DNA of 64,000 bases from Pycnococcus provasolii. Taxonomy: Eukaryota; Chlorophyta; Pseudoscourfieldiophyceae; Pseudoscourfieldiales. The position numbers and the translations under genes are program-made. Below the pieces are notes generated by a model. The model saw only the letters and a list, made by a program, of their open reading frames with translations. It was not told where the DNA came from and did not search any database. The DNA is taken from contig CP150560.1 of NCBI GenBank assembly GCA_049487715.1, positions 124,001-188,000 of the forward strand. Direction: 5' to 3'. Below, one piece after another: positions 38,839 to 49,855 of the stretch (positions are counted from its first letter, which is position 1; each line of letters opens with the position of its first letter).

Positions 38839-40653
38839 ATGGCGCCCTCGGTGGTGGACGCTTCCGCCTCAGGGCTAACCGTGGCCTCGGGGTCAGCGGA
38901 CGCGCCCTCTCACGCGCCTCACAGGAGCGAGTACCTCCTGGCGCGCCCCACCTCCGTGCTCGCGTTCCTGTGCGTCGTGCAGTTCCTGCTGTACTACGAC
39001 CGCGGCGTCATCGCCTCCAACGGAGTCGGCGGACCCGAAGGCATCGCCGGCGAGTTTCACATTGACAACACGCAAGACGCGTTCATTGGGTCGATATTTA
39101 TCGTCGGACTTGTCATCTTCAGCCCGATATTCGCACAGCTCGCGAAACGTTTCGACGCGTTCGCGCTAGTTGGCGTTGGACTTTTCGTGTGGATAATCGC
39201 AGTTCTGCTCTGCGCAGCCTCTTCAAGCTACGGCGAAATGCTCATGGCGCGCGCATTTGTCGGGTGCGGCGAGGCGTCGTTCGTCTCGCTCGCCGCGCCT
39301 TTCCTTGACGCAAAGTCGCCACCAAACAGACGCGCGGCGTGGCTCGCGCTCTTCTACTCCTTTATGCCAGTCGGTATCGCGCTCGGGTTTGCTGTCGGAG
39401 GGTCCGTCGGACTCGCCGTGGGCTGGCGCGCCGCGTTCGTCACGGAGGCGATTGCCATGGTGCCGCTCTGCGCTATGGGCGTGCTCGTCGGACGCGCACT
39501 TCGCGCGGACGAAGCCGCAAAGGAAAAGGCGGCAGGAACGCGACCCACCACCCCGGACGACGAGGACGACACTGCTACCTGGGGTGTCGGACCACAGCAG
39601 CAGCACCACAACAGGAGCGCGTCTTTTGAGTCGCTGGACGGCATCGAAGCGCCGTCTAATGCGCGTCGGCGCGTCGGCGCGTCCGCGCAGCCACCCGCAG
39701 CCACTCCTGCCTCAGGAACATCTGCACCCACCTCCACCTCCGCCTCCGCACTTGCGGCAACACAACGACCGCCGCCAACAACGTTCTTAGAAGACATCAA
39801 AACGCTTTCGTCAACACCCACTTTCGTCTCCGCGCTGATTGCATACACATTTTATTCGATGACACCAGGTGTGCTCGCGTGGTGGGGCCCACGCGCTGGT
39901 AAGGTTATTTATAACATATCCATGGGATTTGCAAACACGGCATTCGGCGCCGTTACGGTCATCGCCGGACTGCTGGGAAGCTGGCTCGGCGGAATCTTGC
40001 TGGACGCAGCGACGTCTAAGTATGCCACCCCTGTCGACCGAAGCCGCTCGAGCTCCGACGCGGGCAGCGGTGATTTGGCATCGGCGGCGGCGGCGGCAAC
40101 GAGCGACGGGAACAGCGCTGACATTAACGAGGAGCCGGTTGACACGAACGCGGGCCCGTGCGGTGGCGTGCCAAGTGCTTTTGGGATATGTGGCGTCTCG
40201 AGTTTAATCTGCTTCTGCATGATCGTGCCTGGATTCCTATTGCTCCCCGAGGTGTACTCCTTCCTGCTCGTGATGTTCATCGCGCAGGTGTTCCTCTTCA
40301 CAGCGCAGGCGCCTGTCATTGCTGGTTTGATGTGGAGTTTACCAGCTCATCTGCGAAATCTTGGCATAGGAATGACGATGGTGACAATCCATGTGTTTGG
40401 CGACGTGCCCTCGCCGATCGTCGTTGGCAAGCTCCTCGACGCCGTTGGGAGCTACCGCATTGCGATGGCGGTTGGGTGCGTTTCGTTGCTCCCCGCCTCA
40501 ATTCTGTGGGCGATGACAGGTGCACGAGCTTCACGCAATATTGGCTCAGGCGCGTTTCGTTGGATGCATGCGATTGCACGTGCTGCATCGTCGTCGTCGT
40601 CGTCGTCGCGTTCTGCTAACGTCGCGGACGAGACGAGTCCGCTTCTTGTGTAG
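38839..40653 (+). CDS. Spinster-like major facilitator transporter
   Basis: I start the protein at the ATG at 38839 (context GCCATGG; 604 residues), although the frame is open upstream with another ATG at 38767. It has 12 predicted helices typical of the Spns branch of MFS: LLYYDRGVIASNGVGG in helix 1, IFIVGLVIFSPIFAQLAKRF, then ARAFVGCGEASFVSLAAPFL with the family motif in helices 4-5. A long disordered cytosolic loop (Thr/Ala/Ser/Pro, about residues 230-310) separates the halves, and a smaller Ser/Ala loop occurs near 410. Animal Spns proteins export sphingosine-1-phosphate or lysophospholipids from lysosomes and the cell; the algal substrate is unknown. It is convergent with mL54. Confidence 0.88.
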   Translation: MAPSVVDASASGLTVASGSADAPSHAPHRSEYLLARPTSVLAFLCVVQFLLYYDRGVIASNGVGGPEGIAGEFHIDNTQDAFIGSIFIVGLVIFSPIFAQLAKRFDAFALVGVGLFVWIIAVLLCAASSSYGEMLMARAFVGCGEASFVSLAAPFLDAKSPPNRRAAWLALFYSFMPVGIALGFAVGGSVGLAVGWRAAFVTEAIAMVPLCAMGVLVGRALRADEAAKEKAAGTRPTTPDDEDDTATWGVGPQQQHHNRSASFESLDGIEAPSNARRRVGASAQPPAATPASGTSAPTSTSASALAATQRPPPTTFLEDIKTLSSTPTFVSALIAYTFYSMTPGVLAWWGPRAGKVIYNISMGFANTAFGAVTVIAGLLGSWLGGILLDAATSKYATPVDRSRSSSDAGSGDLASAAAAATSDGNSADINEEPVDTNAGPCGGVPSAFGICGVSSLICFCMIVPGFLLLPEVYSFLLVMFIAQVFLFTAQAPVIAGLMWSLPAHLRNLGIGMTMVTIHVFGDVPSPIVVGKLLDAVGSYRIAMAVGCVSLLPASILWAMTGARASRNIGSGAFRWMHAIARAASSSSSSSRSANVADETSPLLV

Positions 40654-40783
40654 TTTAACAACCGAACAATATTCGTCCATCCATTTCACCAAACGTGTGC
40701 CCGTTTGACCCGAGGGGAGGCGAGTGGTGGCGACAACGTGATGACGACGACGACGACGACGACAGAAAGCGCGCTCAGAAAGT

Positions 40784-41415
40784 TTATTTACTACTTCTCT
40801 TGTTGTTCGACTTGATTCTGTCTCTCCGTTCGAGCCTGAGGTACCTCGCCCGACCCGGCCCGTCGAGTTCGAACAGTCCCTCCCCGTTCCCGACAATGGC
40901 GCGCAAGTCTGTCAAGCTCGGCTGCGGCTCTGCGATTTTGTACAGCCACTCGGGATATGCCTCGTCTTCCATGATTTTGACATCCTCCCCCCCACTTTTC
41001 AAGATGTTCGTTCCTGCGACGACGTCGACGCGCGTCTTGCCCGGAACCTGTTGAGGAAAAACCAAGACGGCGAAAGCGAAACATGCGTTGAAGACAAAAA
41101 ACCAGGTGTTGTTAGTGAGCGATTCTAAAAAAAAAGGCAAAAACATTATGCAGAATGAGAAAAGGAGGAACGCACCTGTGGTTTTTTCGTCGCCTTGCCT
41201 CCTCCTGCTGCTTGTTTGCCGTATGCTCTTGTATTTGACCCGAAAGCGAAAGAAAGAAGACCACTATTGTTTAAAGGTAGCAGTGATGCGTGCGAGATCA
41301 AAGAAGAAGAAGAAGAAGAAGAGACACCACCACCAGAGAAACGAAACAAAGATAGAGAGAAACACCTGTAAGACCTGTAGAGTAAGGGACTACTGAAGAC
41401 GGACATGGCTGCCAT
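40784..41415 (-). CDS. MRPL54: Mitochondrial large-subunit ribosomal protein mL54 (two exons)
   Basis: Exon 1 is 41415-41176 and exon 2 is 41047-40784. The 128-nt intron starts GTGCGT and ends CTCAACAG, joining in phase 0 to give about 167 residues. The N-terminus (AAMSVFSSPLLYRSYRCFSL) has the Arg/Ser and no acidic residues expected of a mitochondrial presequence. The mL54 signature is clear: KQAAGGGKATKK, then GTNILKSGGED, YPEWLYKIAEPQPSL and the final RARYLRLERRDRIKSNN. It is a small protein of the mitoribosome large subunit. The ATG at 41415 is the first in frame; the upstream codon at 41430 is GTG. The gene diverges from Nup96 across a 340-bp promoter that holds telomere-like repeats in both orientations. 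Confidence 0.9.
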
Positions 41416-41525
41416 GGAGCGGAGCAACACCCTTTAAAGGGGAGCGAGCGCCAAAGAAAAATAAGAAATGACAAAAAAGATGACGGGCGGCGCCGAAAGG
41501 AAAAGAATGGCGGGGGTCTAACCCG

Positions 41526-41600
41526 TAACCCTAGATCTAACCCTAACCCTAACCCGAAGGAAGAAGCCCTACGAAAAAGTTTTTTTTTAGGGTTAGGGTT
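41526..41600. repeat. Inverted telomere-like repeats in a divergent promoter
   Basis: CCCTAA units at 41526-41555 face TTAGGGTTAGGG at 41588-41600, leaving a ~30-nt spacer. The arms could pair as a hairpin in single strands. The pair sits between mL54 (-) and Nup96 (+). Confidence 0.85.
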
Positions 41601-41754
41601 TCAAATTCCTTCCTTCGCGCCTGCTTTCCCTGTTCTTTTTCTCCCTTTGAGCCAGCAAACGCCCTCCCTGTTGCCTGGGACTCTGCAGAGGACGAGCGTC
41701 ATTTCCAAAACCACTTGTTCGTGGCGGCGGCTCACTTCACTGCTTTTCAACAAT

Positions 41755-42190
41755 ATGGTCGCACACGGATTTAACTTGGACGACTCCGATGACGACCTTG
41801 ATCACCTTGGTGGTCACCACGATTTCAATGGGAGTGATGACGAACCATCTTTAAACGAAGGCATGGCAATGCTTCCAGGGACTTCTTTTAGGCCTTCCCA
41901 TGAGGCTCATGTTTTTTTCCCTGGAGGAGCTCGCACAGGGATCGTATCAGAGAATTAGAAATAATCAAGAGAACAACAACAACAACAACAGGCATGTTCT
42001 GGAAGAAGAAGATGATGATGATGACTTCAAGTCTGGCGTCAGTGACGAACCTATTTTTCCCATGGACGCAAGTTCCGCGAAGCCGTGGCGCGCACCGCCA
42101 CCCGCACTCACGCAAACGCTGCACGAAGCCATGGGCGTTGACACGGAGTCGTACATGCTCGACCGCGCGTCGCTCTTCGCTGCGCCCATG

Positions 42191-42227
<37 letters not shown>

Positions 42228-45178
42228 ACGACGACGCTCGAAACGCAAATAAATATAAGGAGACTGCGGAGTGGGCCATGGCGCCAGCACCAGAAAGCAC
42301 ACCAACGCCAAAACACGCGCACACACACCTGCCGCCACCGACGGACGGAGAACCGACGCACGTCGCCGCGAAGCGCGCCGCGGCGGTGTGTGCAAGGTAC
42401 CTAGCAGGGGCGGACGAACGCACCGTGCCTGCGTCAGCGCCGCCTGCTTGCCCGCTCCTGTCGTCTGACGTATTCCCGGTAACCGCGGCGGAGTGCAGAG
42501 ACACGGCTGACGTCGGACGCATGCTTGGAGCGAGCTTCCGCGTCGGATTCGGACCAGGGGGTAGGATCGCCATGCCCGCGCTTGCAGCTCACAAAAGCAC
42601 GTCGTCGAACGAACGTGTGAGCAAGGTGGCGATGGGAAGACTCGCGCACGACCGCGGAGATGCCGAAACAGTCTCGCGGCTTCTTGACGCGCACCTCGCG
42701 TGCTCGGTCCCTCGCGAAGGCGAACATGGCCGAATCGAAGAAGAACCGACAAAGTCGTCTCAGCCGCCAGCACGCGACTACGAGTGCGGACGCGCTAGGT
42801 GGAGCGCGGTGAACGGCGAGGCAATTGCGATCGCCTCAGCTCTGCTTGGACCTAACGCTGATGGATCAACCAATCTGCGAAAGCGCAAGTCTCTCGGAAT
42901 AGAGGCGATCGCATCGTTTGCACAGGCAAACGCCGACGCGCCTGCTGCGCACGCCGTCGCCACGCTGAGCTTGCTGTCGACGCTGTATGGTGCCTCCGCG
43001 ATGGGACCGGCAACCGCAGCAGCGATGAGCAAGGCGACGCCGCAGCTATCGCCACAACAGCAATCTCTGCCGTGGCGAGACAACAATGACGGCGACGGCG
43101 ACGGCGACGCGGCGATGGACGACGACGAGCCTGGCGCGTTGGTTCCCATCGAAAATGATGGTGGTGCTGGTGCTGGTGCTGGTGATGCCGCGGAGAAGGA
43201 TGAGGCTGACGCAAACCTGTCGGCATGCGCATCTCTCGCGCGAGGGGCAGTGTTTGGGAGGTGGCTTCGACGCCGTCTTGCAGGTGCACTCGATAACAGC
43301 CCCTCCCCAGATGCGCAGGCGCTGCTTTCACTCCTGAAACGCCGCCCCATGGCGGCGATCGCCCACCTCACGACCAGCCGAGATACGAAGTTGGCTGCAC
43401 TGGCGGCTGCGATGTGCGGCGACATGAGTCGTGCAGGCAGCGATGACAGCTCCTCGCGCGCCTTGATGCGGGAGCAGGTGGCCGTTTGGGACGATGAGGG
43501 TTGCACTCGACAGATGGACGCGCGAAGGCACGCGATGTACCTTCTTCTTAGCGGCGATGTGGCTGAGGGACTTCGGGTGGCAGAGATGGCTCTAGGAATT
43601 GGGTCGCTTGGCTGGTTATGCCACGTCGCTTGCCACTACTGGTACGGCTCCGGTGGCCTGCTCAACTCGCCCCCAACGTCCATGGACGCGCTCTTTGCGG
43701 CAGACGCGGTTGCGCACCCGCTCGGCGCCGCGCTTGACGGTGTCGCCTCGGCAGAGCACGCGCCGCCCGCACATCCACCCGCCGGGCCTGTCGATGCGCT
43801 CACGAGAAACGACGGGTGGACGCACGGTGGATGCGATGCGCAGTTCGCGTATATGTCCGCAAGCGTGGCTGATGACATGACGAGCCTTCGTGCCTGGCTT
43901 ACCACCGCGATGGCTGCGCGCGGACGCGGGCCCAAGGCACTCGCTCTTACGGCTTGGGTTGAGCACACTGCTCTTCGGTCTCTCGACTCTGAGGTGATTA
44001 TGCATCGCTGGCGGCGCATCATGCGTCCCGACATATACACGGATGCGGACGAGTCAACCTTCGTACCAACGCGTCGAATCTGCCCCTGCCCTTTCGAGCG
44101 CGAGATTGAGGTGCCGCTCTCGCTCGAGTGGCGACGCTGCAGCGGACCGGGTGAAATTTCCGCCTGGGACGATCCTGTGGAAAGGCACGCGTACACATGC
44201 GCGGTGTCGCGCCTGCACCGCGACGCAGCGGCGGAGTGCGAGAATCTTAGGCTTCCCTTTCAGGCGATATACATCGCGCTGCACCACCCAGACGCGGCGG
44301 TTGGGGCACACGTCGCGCGGGATGTACTGCACCGCTCGGTGGCAGACTGGTACCCAAGTCTGGCGTCCGTTCTCGCGCCGAGCCGGCTGTACAGCCACGG
44401 TACGCAAGCCGAGGATCCGGAGGCTGAGGCGAAGGCGTCGCAGGCGGTGCACTTTCTCGTGCACGTTCTCGGCGTGCCGCTCTCCTGGCTCATGGAGGCG
44501 TGCGCTGACTGGATGCGCTCCGAGCAGAAGCCGGTGCGCGAGCTGCACTTCCACATCCTCGCCAAGGCGCGCGACGGCGTTCGCGGCCGGCGAATGGACG
44601 CGCTCTTCCGCGACGTGGTTGCGCCTAGACTGCTGCTGGCGAATCGCCACGTCGACGTCCTCCGATTTGCGATCGCGCTGCGCACGTCGCGTGCGGAGAG
44701 CGCGACGACCACATTCAACTTCTTCTCCGACGCCGACTCGGACGCGCTGCGCCCCTCTGCTCACATCGAGGAGGCTTACCTGGCACACCAGGCACTGCGC
44801 CGTGCCACGGCGCCGACTCAGGCGGCGCGCATGCGCCTTGCGGCGGAGTGGCGAACGGCATCGGCGTGGGCGGCACATGCGCCTGGCGACGACACGGCGA
44901 TGGAGGTGTCGGTGGAGGAGGATGCGAGAAGCCCGAGCTTCATCGCGCAGACGAGCCTGGAGCTTCTTGCAGCGACGGGTCGGCTCAACGCCGCATGCGG
45001 CGAGGCAGGCCGGCTGGCGGTGGCGAAGATGGCGCGCGACGCTGTTGCGTCGTTGTTCGCGGCGATCGCGGACGGGGGCGAGATTTCCGTCTCGGACCTT
45101 GTTCCCGTCATCAAGGCGGCGCCTCTGACTGTGACCGAGCGCTCGCACGCGCTTGAGAAGGTTGAAGATTTGAAATAG
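41755..45178 (+). CDS. NUP96: Nucleoporin Nup96 (Y-complex), free-standing
   Basis: The main frame (41892 onward) encodes about 1090 residues of alpha-solenoid. The Nup96 entry motif reads ADVGRMLGASFRVGFGPGGR, as in animal Nup96. Further on, SRALMREQVAVWDDEG, AMYLLLSGDVAEGLRVAEM and LGWLCHVACHYWYGSG match the Nup96 solenoid. A short 5' frame starting at 41755 begins HGFNLDDSDDDL, the acidic start typical of Nup96 just after the Nup98 cleavage site. It must join the main frame by an intron (GTATCAG at 41944 to TTCAAG at 42031, 88 nt; or 41834-41891, 58 nt) or by a one-base error in the T7 run at 41910. No Nup98 GLFG repeats or autoprotease lie upstream, so Nup96 is separately encoded, as in land plants. 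Confidence 0.85.
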
Positions 45179-45333
45179 ATGTAATACTGGAATTTGCTCA
45201 TTCAATCATGGCCATTATCCTCGACCAAAATGGACAGGTGTGTCATGTCAAGGGCAGTTCCCATAACTTAGCTCTTCAGAGGAATTTTTGGTGTTCAAAA
45301 AACAAATTTTCTACTTTTAAGCTTTGCTCATCA

Positions 45334-47866
45334 TTACAACGATCCCATGTCCGAAAAGCTGGTGTACGTTTGACCTCGGCCACTTACACGCCCAATCGCA
45401 GCCTCAAGCCAGTGGCGCGCAAGGTAGGCACACGTTCCGCCGCCAAGAATGCAGAAGAAGCACAGAAAGAAAGCTGCTGCGCCGCTAACGCCCGCGGATT
45501 TGGTGCTCCTCGACGACTTGGTGAGCTCCTCTGCAGACTTGGTGCCACTTTGGTACGTACACCTCGTCGCACCTGCACTCGAGCAAACGCACTCCGCGAT
45601 CGTCCCGTTGTCGAGCTTGTCGAAAGATCCTTCGTCGCAGCTGCGACGCACGCATGATAATTCTGACGATGATGGAGACCTCTCGAAAGGCGGGTGGCAC
45701 GTGAAGGTTGATGGGTCGCACTTTTCGTCCATCGTGCACGCGCCACCGTCCGTCGGGCACGAGCAGCGCCGCACGCACGTGTACCCCGCGTCCTTATTCT
45801 CGTACACCTCATCCTCCTTGCACATGTCGACGACGCATAGATCTTCCGAGCCCTTACGACGAGCTGGCTGGCGGCACACGAACTCCTCGCACTTGTCCTG
45901 GTCGTACGAGCACGCGAGGTCGACGCAATTGCACCCGTGCATGCAAACGCCCACTCCCTGCGTTCCCTGCGCCGTCATCGTGCGTTCCTCGCCCTTGTAC
46001 TCGCCTTTTTTGCAGCCGTAGATGTCTGGATCCGACGAGATGCCACAGTCGGGAAGCGCCCAGAAGCCGTTGCACACACAACTTCCATCAACCTGGCACT
46101 TTCCGTGTCCTTCGTCTTCGTGGCAGTTGTTCGGGCAGTACGCCTTCTCGTTTGCGGTGACGTTGAACTTCAAGTTTCGGCTCCTCACGGGATTGTAGAT
46201 GGCAACCTGCCACTGCCCCTCGGTGAGCTGCGAAGCGCACACGTTCACAGTGTACTTCTCCAACTCTTTCATCAGCACCTTCCTGAACGTGTAATCCTCC
46301 TTCGACGGATAACCGTTGTCGCCACCCTGCAGCAGGAGCACCTCAGGATGCACTGGGTAGAAGTAGCTCGACGTGCGGTCGTCCTCGTACGACACGTCGA
46401 TCTGCAGCTCCACGTTGCGTCGTGCCGCCTCCGTACCAATTCCGTTCAGCACGTAGTACTCGTACTCGCGATTCAGCATCTCCACCGCAACTTGGTTGCC
46501 AAAGTCCAAGTCAGATCGCTGCGCCGAGCAGTCGTCCTTGAAGTAGTTGGTCTGGCATGAGCACTTGTGTCGCTGCGTCTCCTGGTCGAGCAAGCACGCG
46601 CCACGTCCGGAGCATCCGCTGGGGCACGCGAATCGCTGAATGCTGATGCTGTAGTTTGAGTTCACGACGCCAGTTCCATGAATGCCGGCGTACCACACGC
46701 CTCTCCGGAACCCGTCTGTGCCGTTGACGAGGTGAACGACGCTCGTGTCACGGTGGTTGTAGTCAAACGACGGTCGCAGGTCGTACTGCGTGTACGAGCT
46801 TCCGGGCGGGCTTGCGCGCTTCAGGTACAGGTACGAGTGGCTCGCTCCCGATCCGGTCCAGAAGCTTGTACCATTATTCGGCTTTTCCGGCGCGTCGAGG
46901 CGATGGAGCGTGACGTCCACCTGGAAGTCGTCGTCAGTCACCTCGAACTTGTAGAAGTCCCACTCGTTGTTTGACACCATCTCGTCTCTCTCCCACTTCT
47001 CGCTGGTCGGTACGTCGTAAACGGTGGCGGTGCAGTCGTCGAACCCGAGGCCTTCGTACACCTCGCCAGAATCCGGCGCGCGGTGCATAGCGGCGCACTC
47101 GCACTTCCCCGCATTCGAGCAGCTTCCGTGGTACTCCTCGCTTCCCGCCGCGATGCCGAGAGGCGTGCTGCACTCCGTGGGTGCGCCTGCTTCGGTGAAA
47201 CCGCTCGGGCACTGCGACGTTCGTGCGGACATGGAGTACGACGTCGGCTCGTTCCAGGCGTACACGCAGAGGTACACCTTTGTCCACGCGGCGCCGGCGT
47301 CGAGTCTCGCCTTGAAGTCGTTTCGGCTCACAACCTCGACGACCGTGGGGTGGCTTCCCGAGGACGTTTCGGAGAAGTCGTACCCGGTTGTCGACGTCGA
47401 TGGCACGCGCGCTCCTAGTGTTCCCGGCCCGCCGAAGAAGAGTCCGTACAGGTCCGGGTCGCCTTGCGCCGTCGTTCGTTCGAGCTGCACGGAGAGGTAG
47501 TTCCACGACTCGGAGGCCATGTCCGCGTCGACGACCCAGCACTGCATTTCGTTCCCCTTGAGGTCTCCGTTCATGTCTTTCCACACGTTTTCAGACGCGG
47601 ACTCGCGCGCGTACGTGACTTTGATTTCGCAGTTGGCCCCCGTGTGTCCGACGAGGTTCTCTTCGTTGGGTATGGCGTTGTTGCACACGCACGACCCTTG
47701 GTGCGTCGAGCCGTGGCCGCTGCATGGCAAGTTGTGCGCCTCGCCTGATCCCGACCCTGATCCGGATCCGAACCCACCACCGGAATCCGAGCCCGGTAAC
47801 TGCGCACTGGCAACGACGAAAAAAAGAAAAAAAAAGAAAAACGACGAGTGAAAATGGCCGCATCAT
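45334..47866 (-). CDS. EGF-domain type I membrane protein, frame break in signal peptide
   Basis: The long frame (about 800 residues) has no in-frame ATG. An ATG at 47866 in another frame gives MRPFSLVVFLFF, and the main frame just downstream reads FVVASAQLPGSDSGGG. Removing one T from the T9 run (47827-47835) joins them into a classic signal peptide with an ASA-Q cleavage site. The ectodomain has EGF-like modules (LPCSGHGSTHQGSCVC, CSNAGKCECAA, CPSGCSGRGACLLD, CPNNCHEDEGHGKCQ) alternating with three beta-rich stretches that begin with similar FYKFEVTDDDFQVDV or YEYYVLNGIG words. A transmembrane helix (AAAFFLCFFCILGGGTCAYL) is followed by a short tail with a Tyr motif (TYTSFSDMGSL, YxxPhi type). 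It is probably a surface or endosomal receptor or adhesion protein; the ligand is unknown. Confidence 0.82.
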
Positions 47867-48385
47867 CTTAAGACTTGCAAGACGCAACGAAATAAAGAAA
47901 TAAATAAATAAATAAATCAGAAAGCCTGAGGGCAACCAACGTGTGACAACACCTGTAAAGTACCTGGCCAACCTACAGTATCCGAACAACAAACACCTGT
48001 AGGAAGTACCTGGCAGCCAATGAAACGGAAACTCACAAGTAAGCTTAACCTTAAGGCTGAATGATGAATGATGAATGACAATTGACAATGACGGACAATG
48101 GGGCCGGCCCTTTATTACGTAACATTAACGCGTGCATCAGCGTGCGTCAAAAAAGAACAACCACGTGGGGCACGAAGCCCGAAGCAGGCCGCCTTGACTA
48201 CGAAGCAGGCCCTTAGGAAGTTCTCGGGAACGGGAAGCTCGTGATCAAGGCTCTGAAATCAGACATGCAAGGCAAGTAACGGACCACCTCAGGTGTACCT
48301 CACCCGAACCCCGAAGGGCCCCTCTTGTCACACCTTTCTTTTGTATGTGTAGGTATTGTCTTTCATTACAGTACAGGTACATGCA
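47867..48385. other. Intergenic region
   Basis: It lies between the EGF gene 5' end and the 3' end of the BtuF-like gene. It holds AAATAAATAAATAAAT near 47893, ATGATGAATG repeats near 48060 and a GC-rich patch. No gene is visible. Confidence 0.5.
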
Positions 48386-49855
48386 TTAGCACTCCACGCG
48401 CACGCCGTCGGTGCACCACGCTCCATCCTCACGCACCATCATGAACTGAAACGTCGTCTCTGGACGGCCCTCCACGCGCGCGCGCACCGTCACATCACTT
48501 CCACACTCCCACACCTCCACCTCGCGGCCCTTGTCCACGAGCACGGAAAACGACGCCGAGGAGCGCACGACGCCCGCGAACTTCGCCGCGTCGCCCAACC
48601 GGGCGCAGTTGGGCTTGCTGTTCAACGCAAACGCGCCGTCCCAGTCGCCCGAAAAAAGCGCGGCAAGCTGCGCGTTCACCACCTCCACCGCCGAAGCTTC
48701 GGCACGCCGAGCTCCCAAAGGCGCCGCCTTCGCGGGCACCATCGGGTCATCCGCCTCCGCAAGCACCACCGGCTTGGTGACAGGCTGCGCGCCTGGGCGG
48801 CTGCAGAACGCGTCCAACTCAGACAGCCGCACCCACCGCTCACCGTGGTGGCCCCAGAGCCCCGCGAGCTCCGGCCACGCCATCTCGGCAGCCATCTCGC
48901 ACGTCTCGACGATGCCGCAGCTCGACCGATTCCAGTACTTGTTTCCGTCGGCGACGAAGCATCGGCCAGCGCGCACCGCGGGGAGCTCCCGGAACGCGGG
49001 CGATGACGCCAAGCCGCACGCATCAAGCTCGGCTTTCGTGCGTTCGATCGAGAAGCCGCACGGCGCGACGACGATGACGTCGGCGGAGGCCAACGCTTCG
49101 ATCCCCGTAAGCGTGGGGCTGTTGCCTCCCGCCGTGCCGAGTACCATCTCGCACCCAGCCGCGGCGCAGCACTCCGCGATCCAGTACCCGGAACCCATCA
49201 GCGGCGCCACCCACTCGAGGTGCGCAATCTTCGGGCGCGGCGCCTCCCCACGCTCGGCAACCGCCTCGCGCCGGACCACTTCCACCCGCTCCTTCATGTG
49301 ACGCACGAGGCGGTCTCCGCGCGGTTGCACGCCGAGCGCCGCGGCGACAGAACGCACGTCCTCGAGTACGTCGTCGAACGTGGTGGGCGAGACGGTGACG
49401 ACCTTTGCCGCTTGGGGGTTCGGCAGCCGTTCGCACGCGTTGGCGACGTCGTCCGACGTGACGGCGCATATGCGGCAGTGGTCCTGCGTGATGATGACGG
49501 TGGGTCTGAGCTCGGCAACAGTCTCCGCGTGAATGCGGTACACGGGCCCTCCGCTCGCCGCCTGCGCGCGCACCTGGCTGTCGATGTCGGCGCTCGGCGC
49601 GTTCGGGTCCACCTTCGGCGCGGTTACTATTGGCAGCGCGAGCGCGAGCGACGGATCGTCGCAGCCGTGGCTTCGTCCCACCATGACGGAGTGGCATCCG
49701 AGTCGGTGGCATATCTCCGTAGTGGCGGAGAGCAGCGAGATCACGCGAAGGGTGGCAAGGCTGTTGTCCCTACGAGTAGTTGTGGCGGCCATCATAGGAT
49801 CGATCGCCGAGGATCGCCTGTCACAATAATAATGTTGGTTACGTGCTGGTTCCAT
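48386..49855 (-). CDS. BtuF/TroA-like substrate-binding protein fused to a DUF4864/NTF2-like domain
   Basis: The protein has about 489 residues from the ATG at 49855 (MMAATTTRR, 20 residues later, is an alternative). Residues ~40-340 match the periplasmic-binding fold of cobalamin or iron-complex ABC systems: RVISLLSATTEICHRLGCHS, VGRSHGCDDP, then ELRPTVIITQDHCRICAVT and GIEALASADVIVVAPCGFS. Bacterial BtuF binds vitamin B12 outside the cell. Here there is no signal peptide, so it may act in the cytosol or an organelle. The C-terminal ~105 residues (EVVNAQLAALFSGDWDGAFA to REDGAWCTDGVRVEC) resemble the small NTF2-like DUF4864 domain. Algae often need B12, which makes a corrinoid role attractive but unproven. 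A bacterial origin is likely. Confidence 0.83.
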   Translation of the reverse strand: MEPARNQHYYCDRRSSAIDPMMAATTTRRDNSLATLRVISLLSATTEICHRLGCHSVMVGRSHGCDDPSLALALPIVTAPKVDPNAPSADIDSQVRAQAASGGPVYRIHAETVAELRPTVIITQDHCRICAVTSDDVANACERLPNPQAAKVVTVSPTTFDDVLEDVRSVAAALGVQPRGDRLVRHMKERVEVVRREAVAERGEAPRPKIAHLEWVAPLMGSGYWIAECCAAAGCEMVLGTAGGNSPTLTGIEALASADVIVVAPCGFSIERTKAELDACGLASSPAFRELPAVRAGRCFVADGNKYWNRSSCGIVETCEMAAEMAWPELAGLWGHHGERWVRLSELDAFCSRPGAQPVTKPVVLAEADDPMVPAKAAPLGARRAEASAVEVVNAQLAALFSGDWDGAFALNSKPNCARLGDAAKFAGVVRSSASFSVLVDKGREVEVWECGSDVTVRARVEGRPETTFQFMMVREDGAWCTDGVRVEC

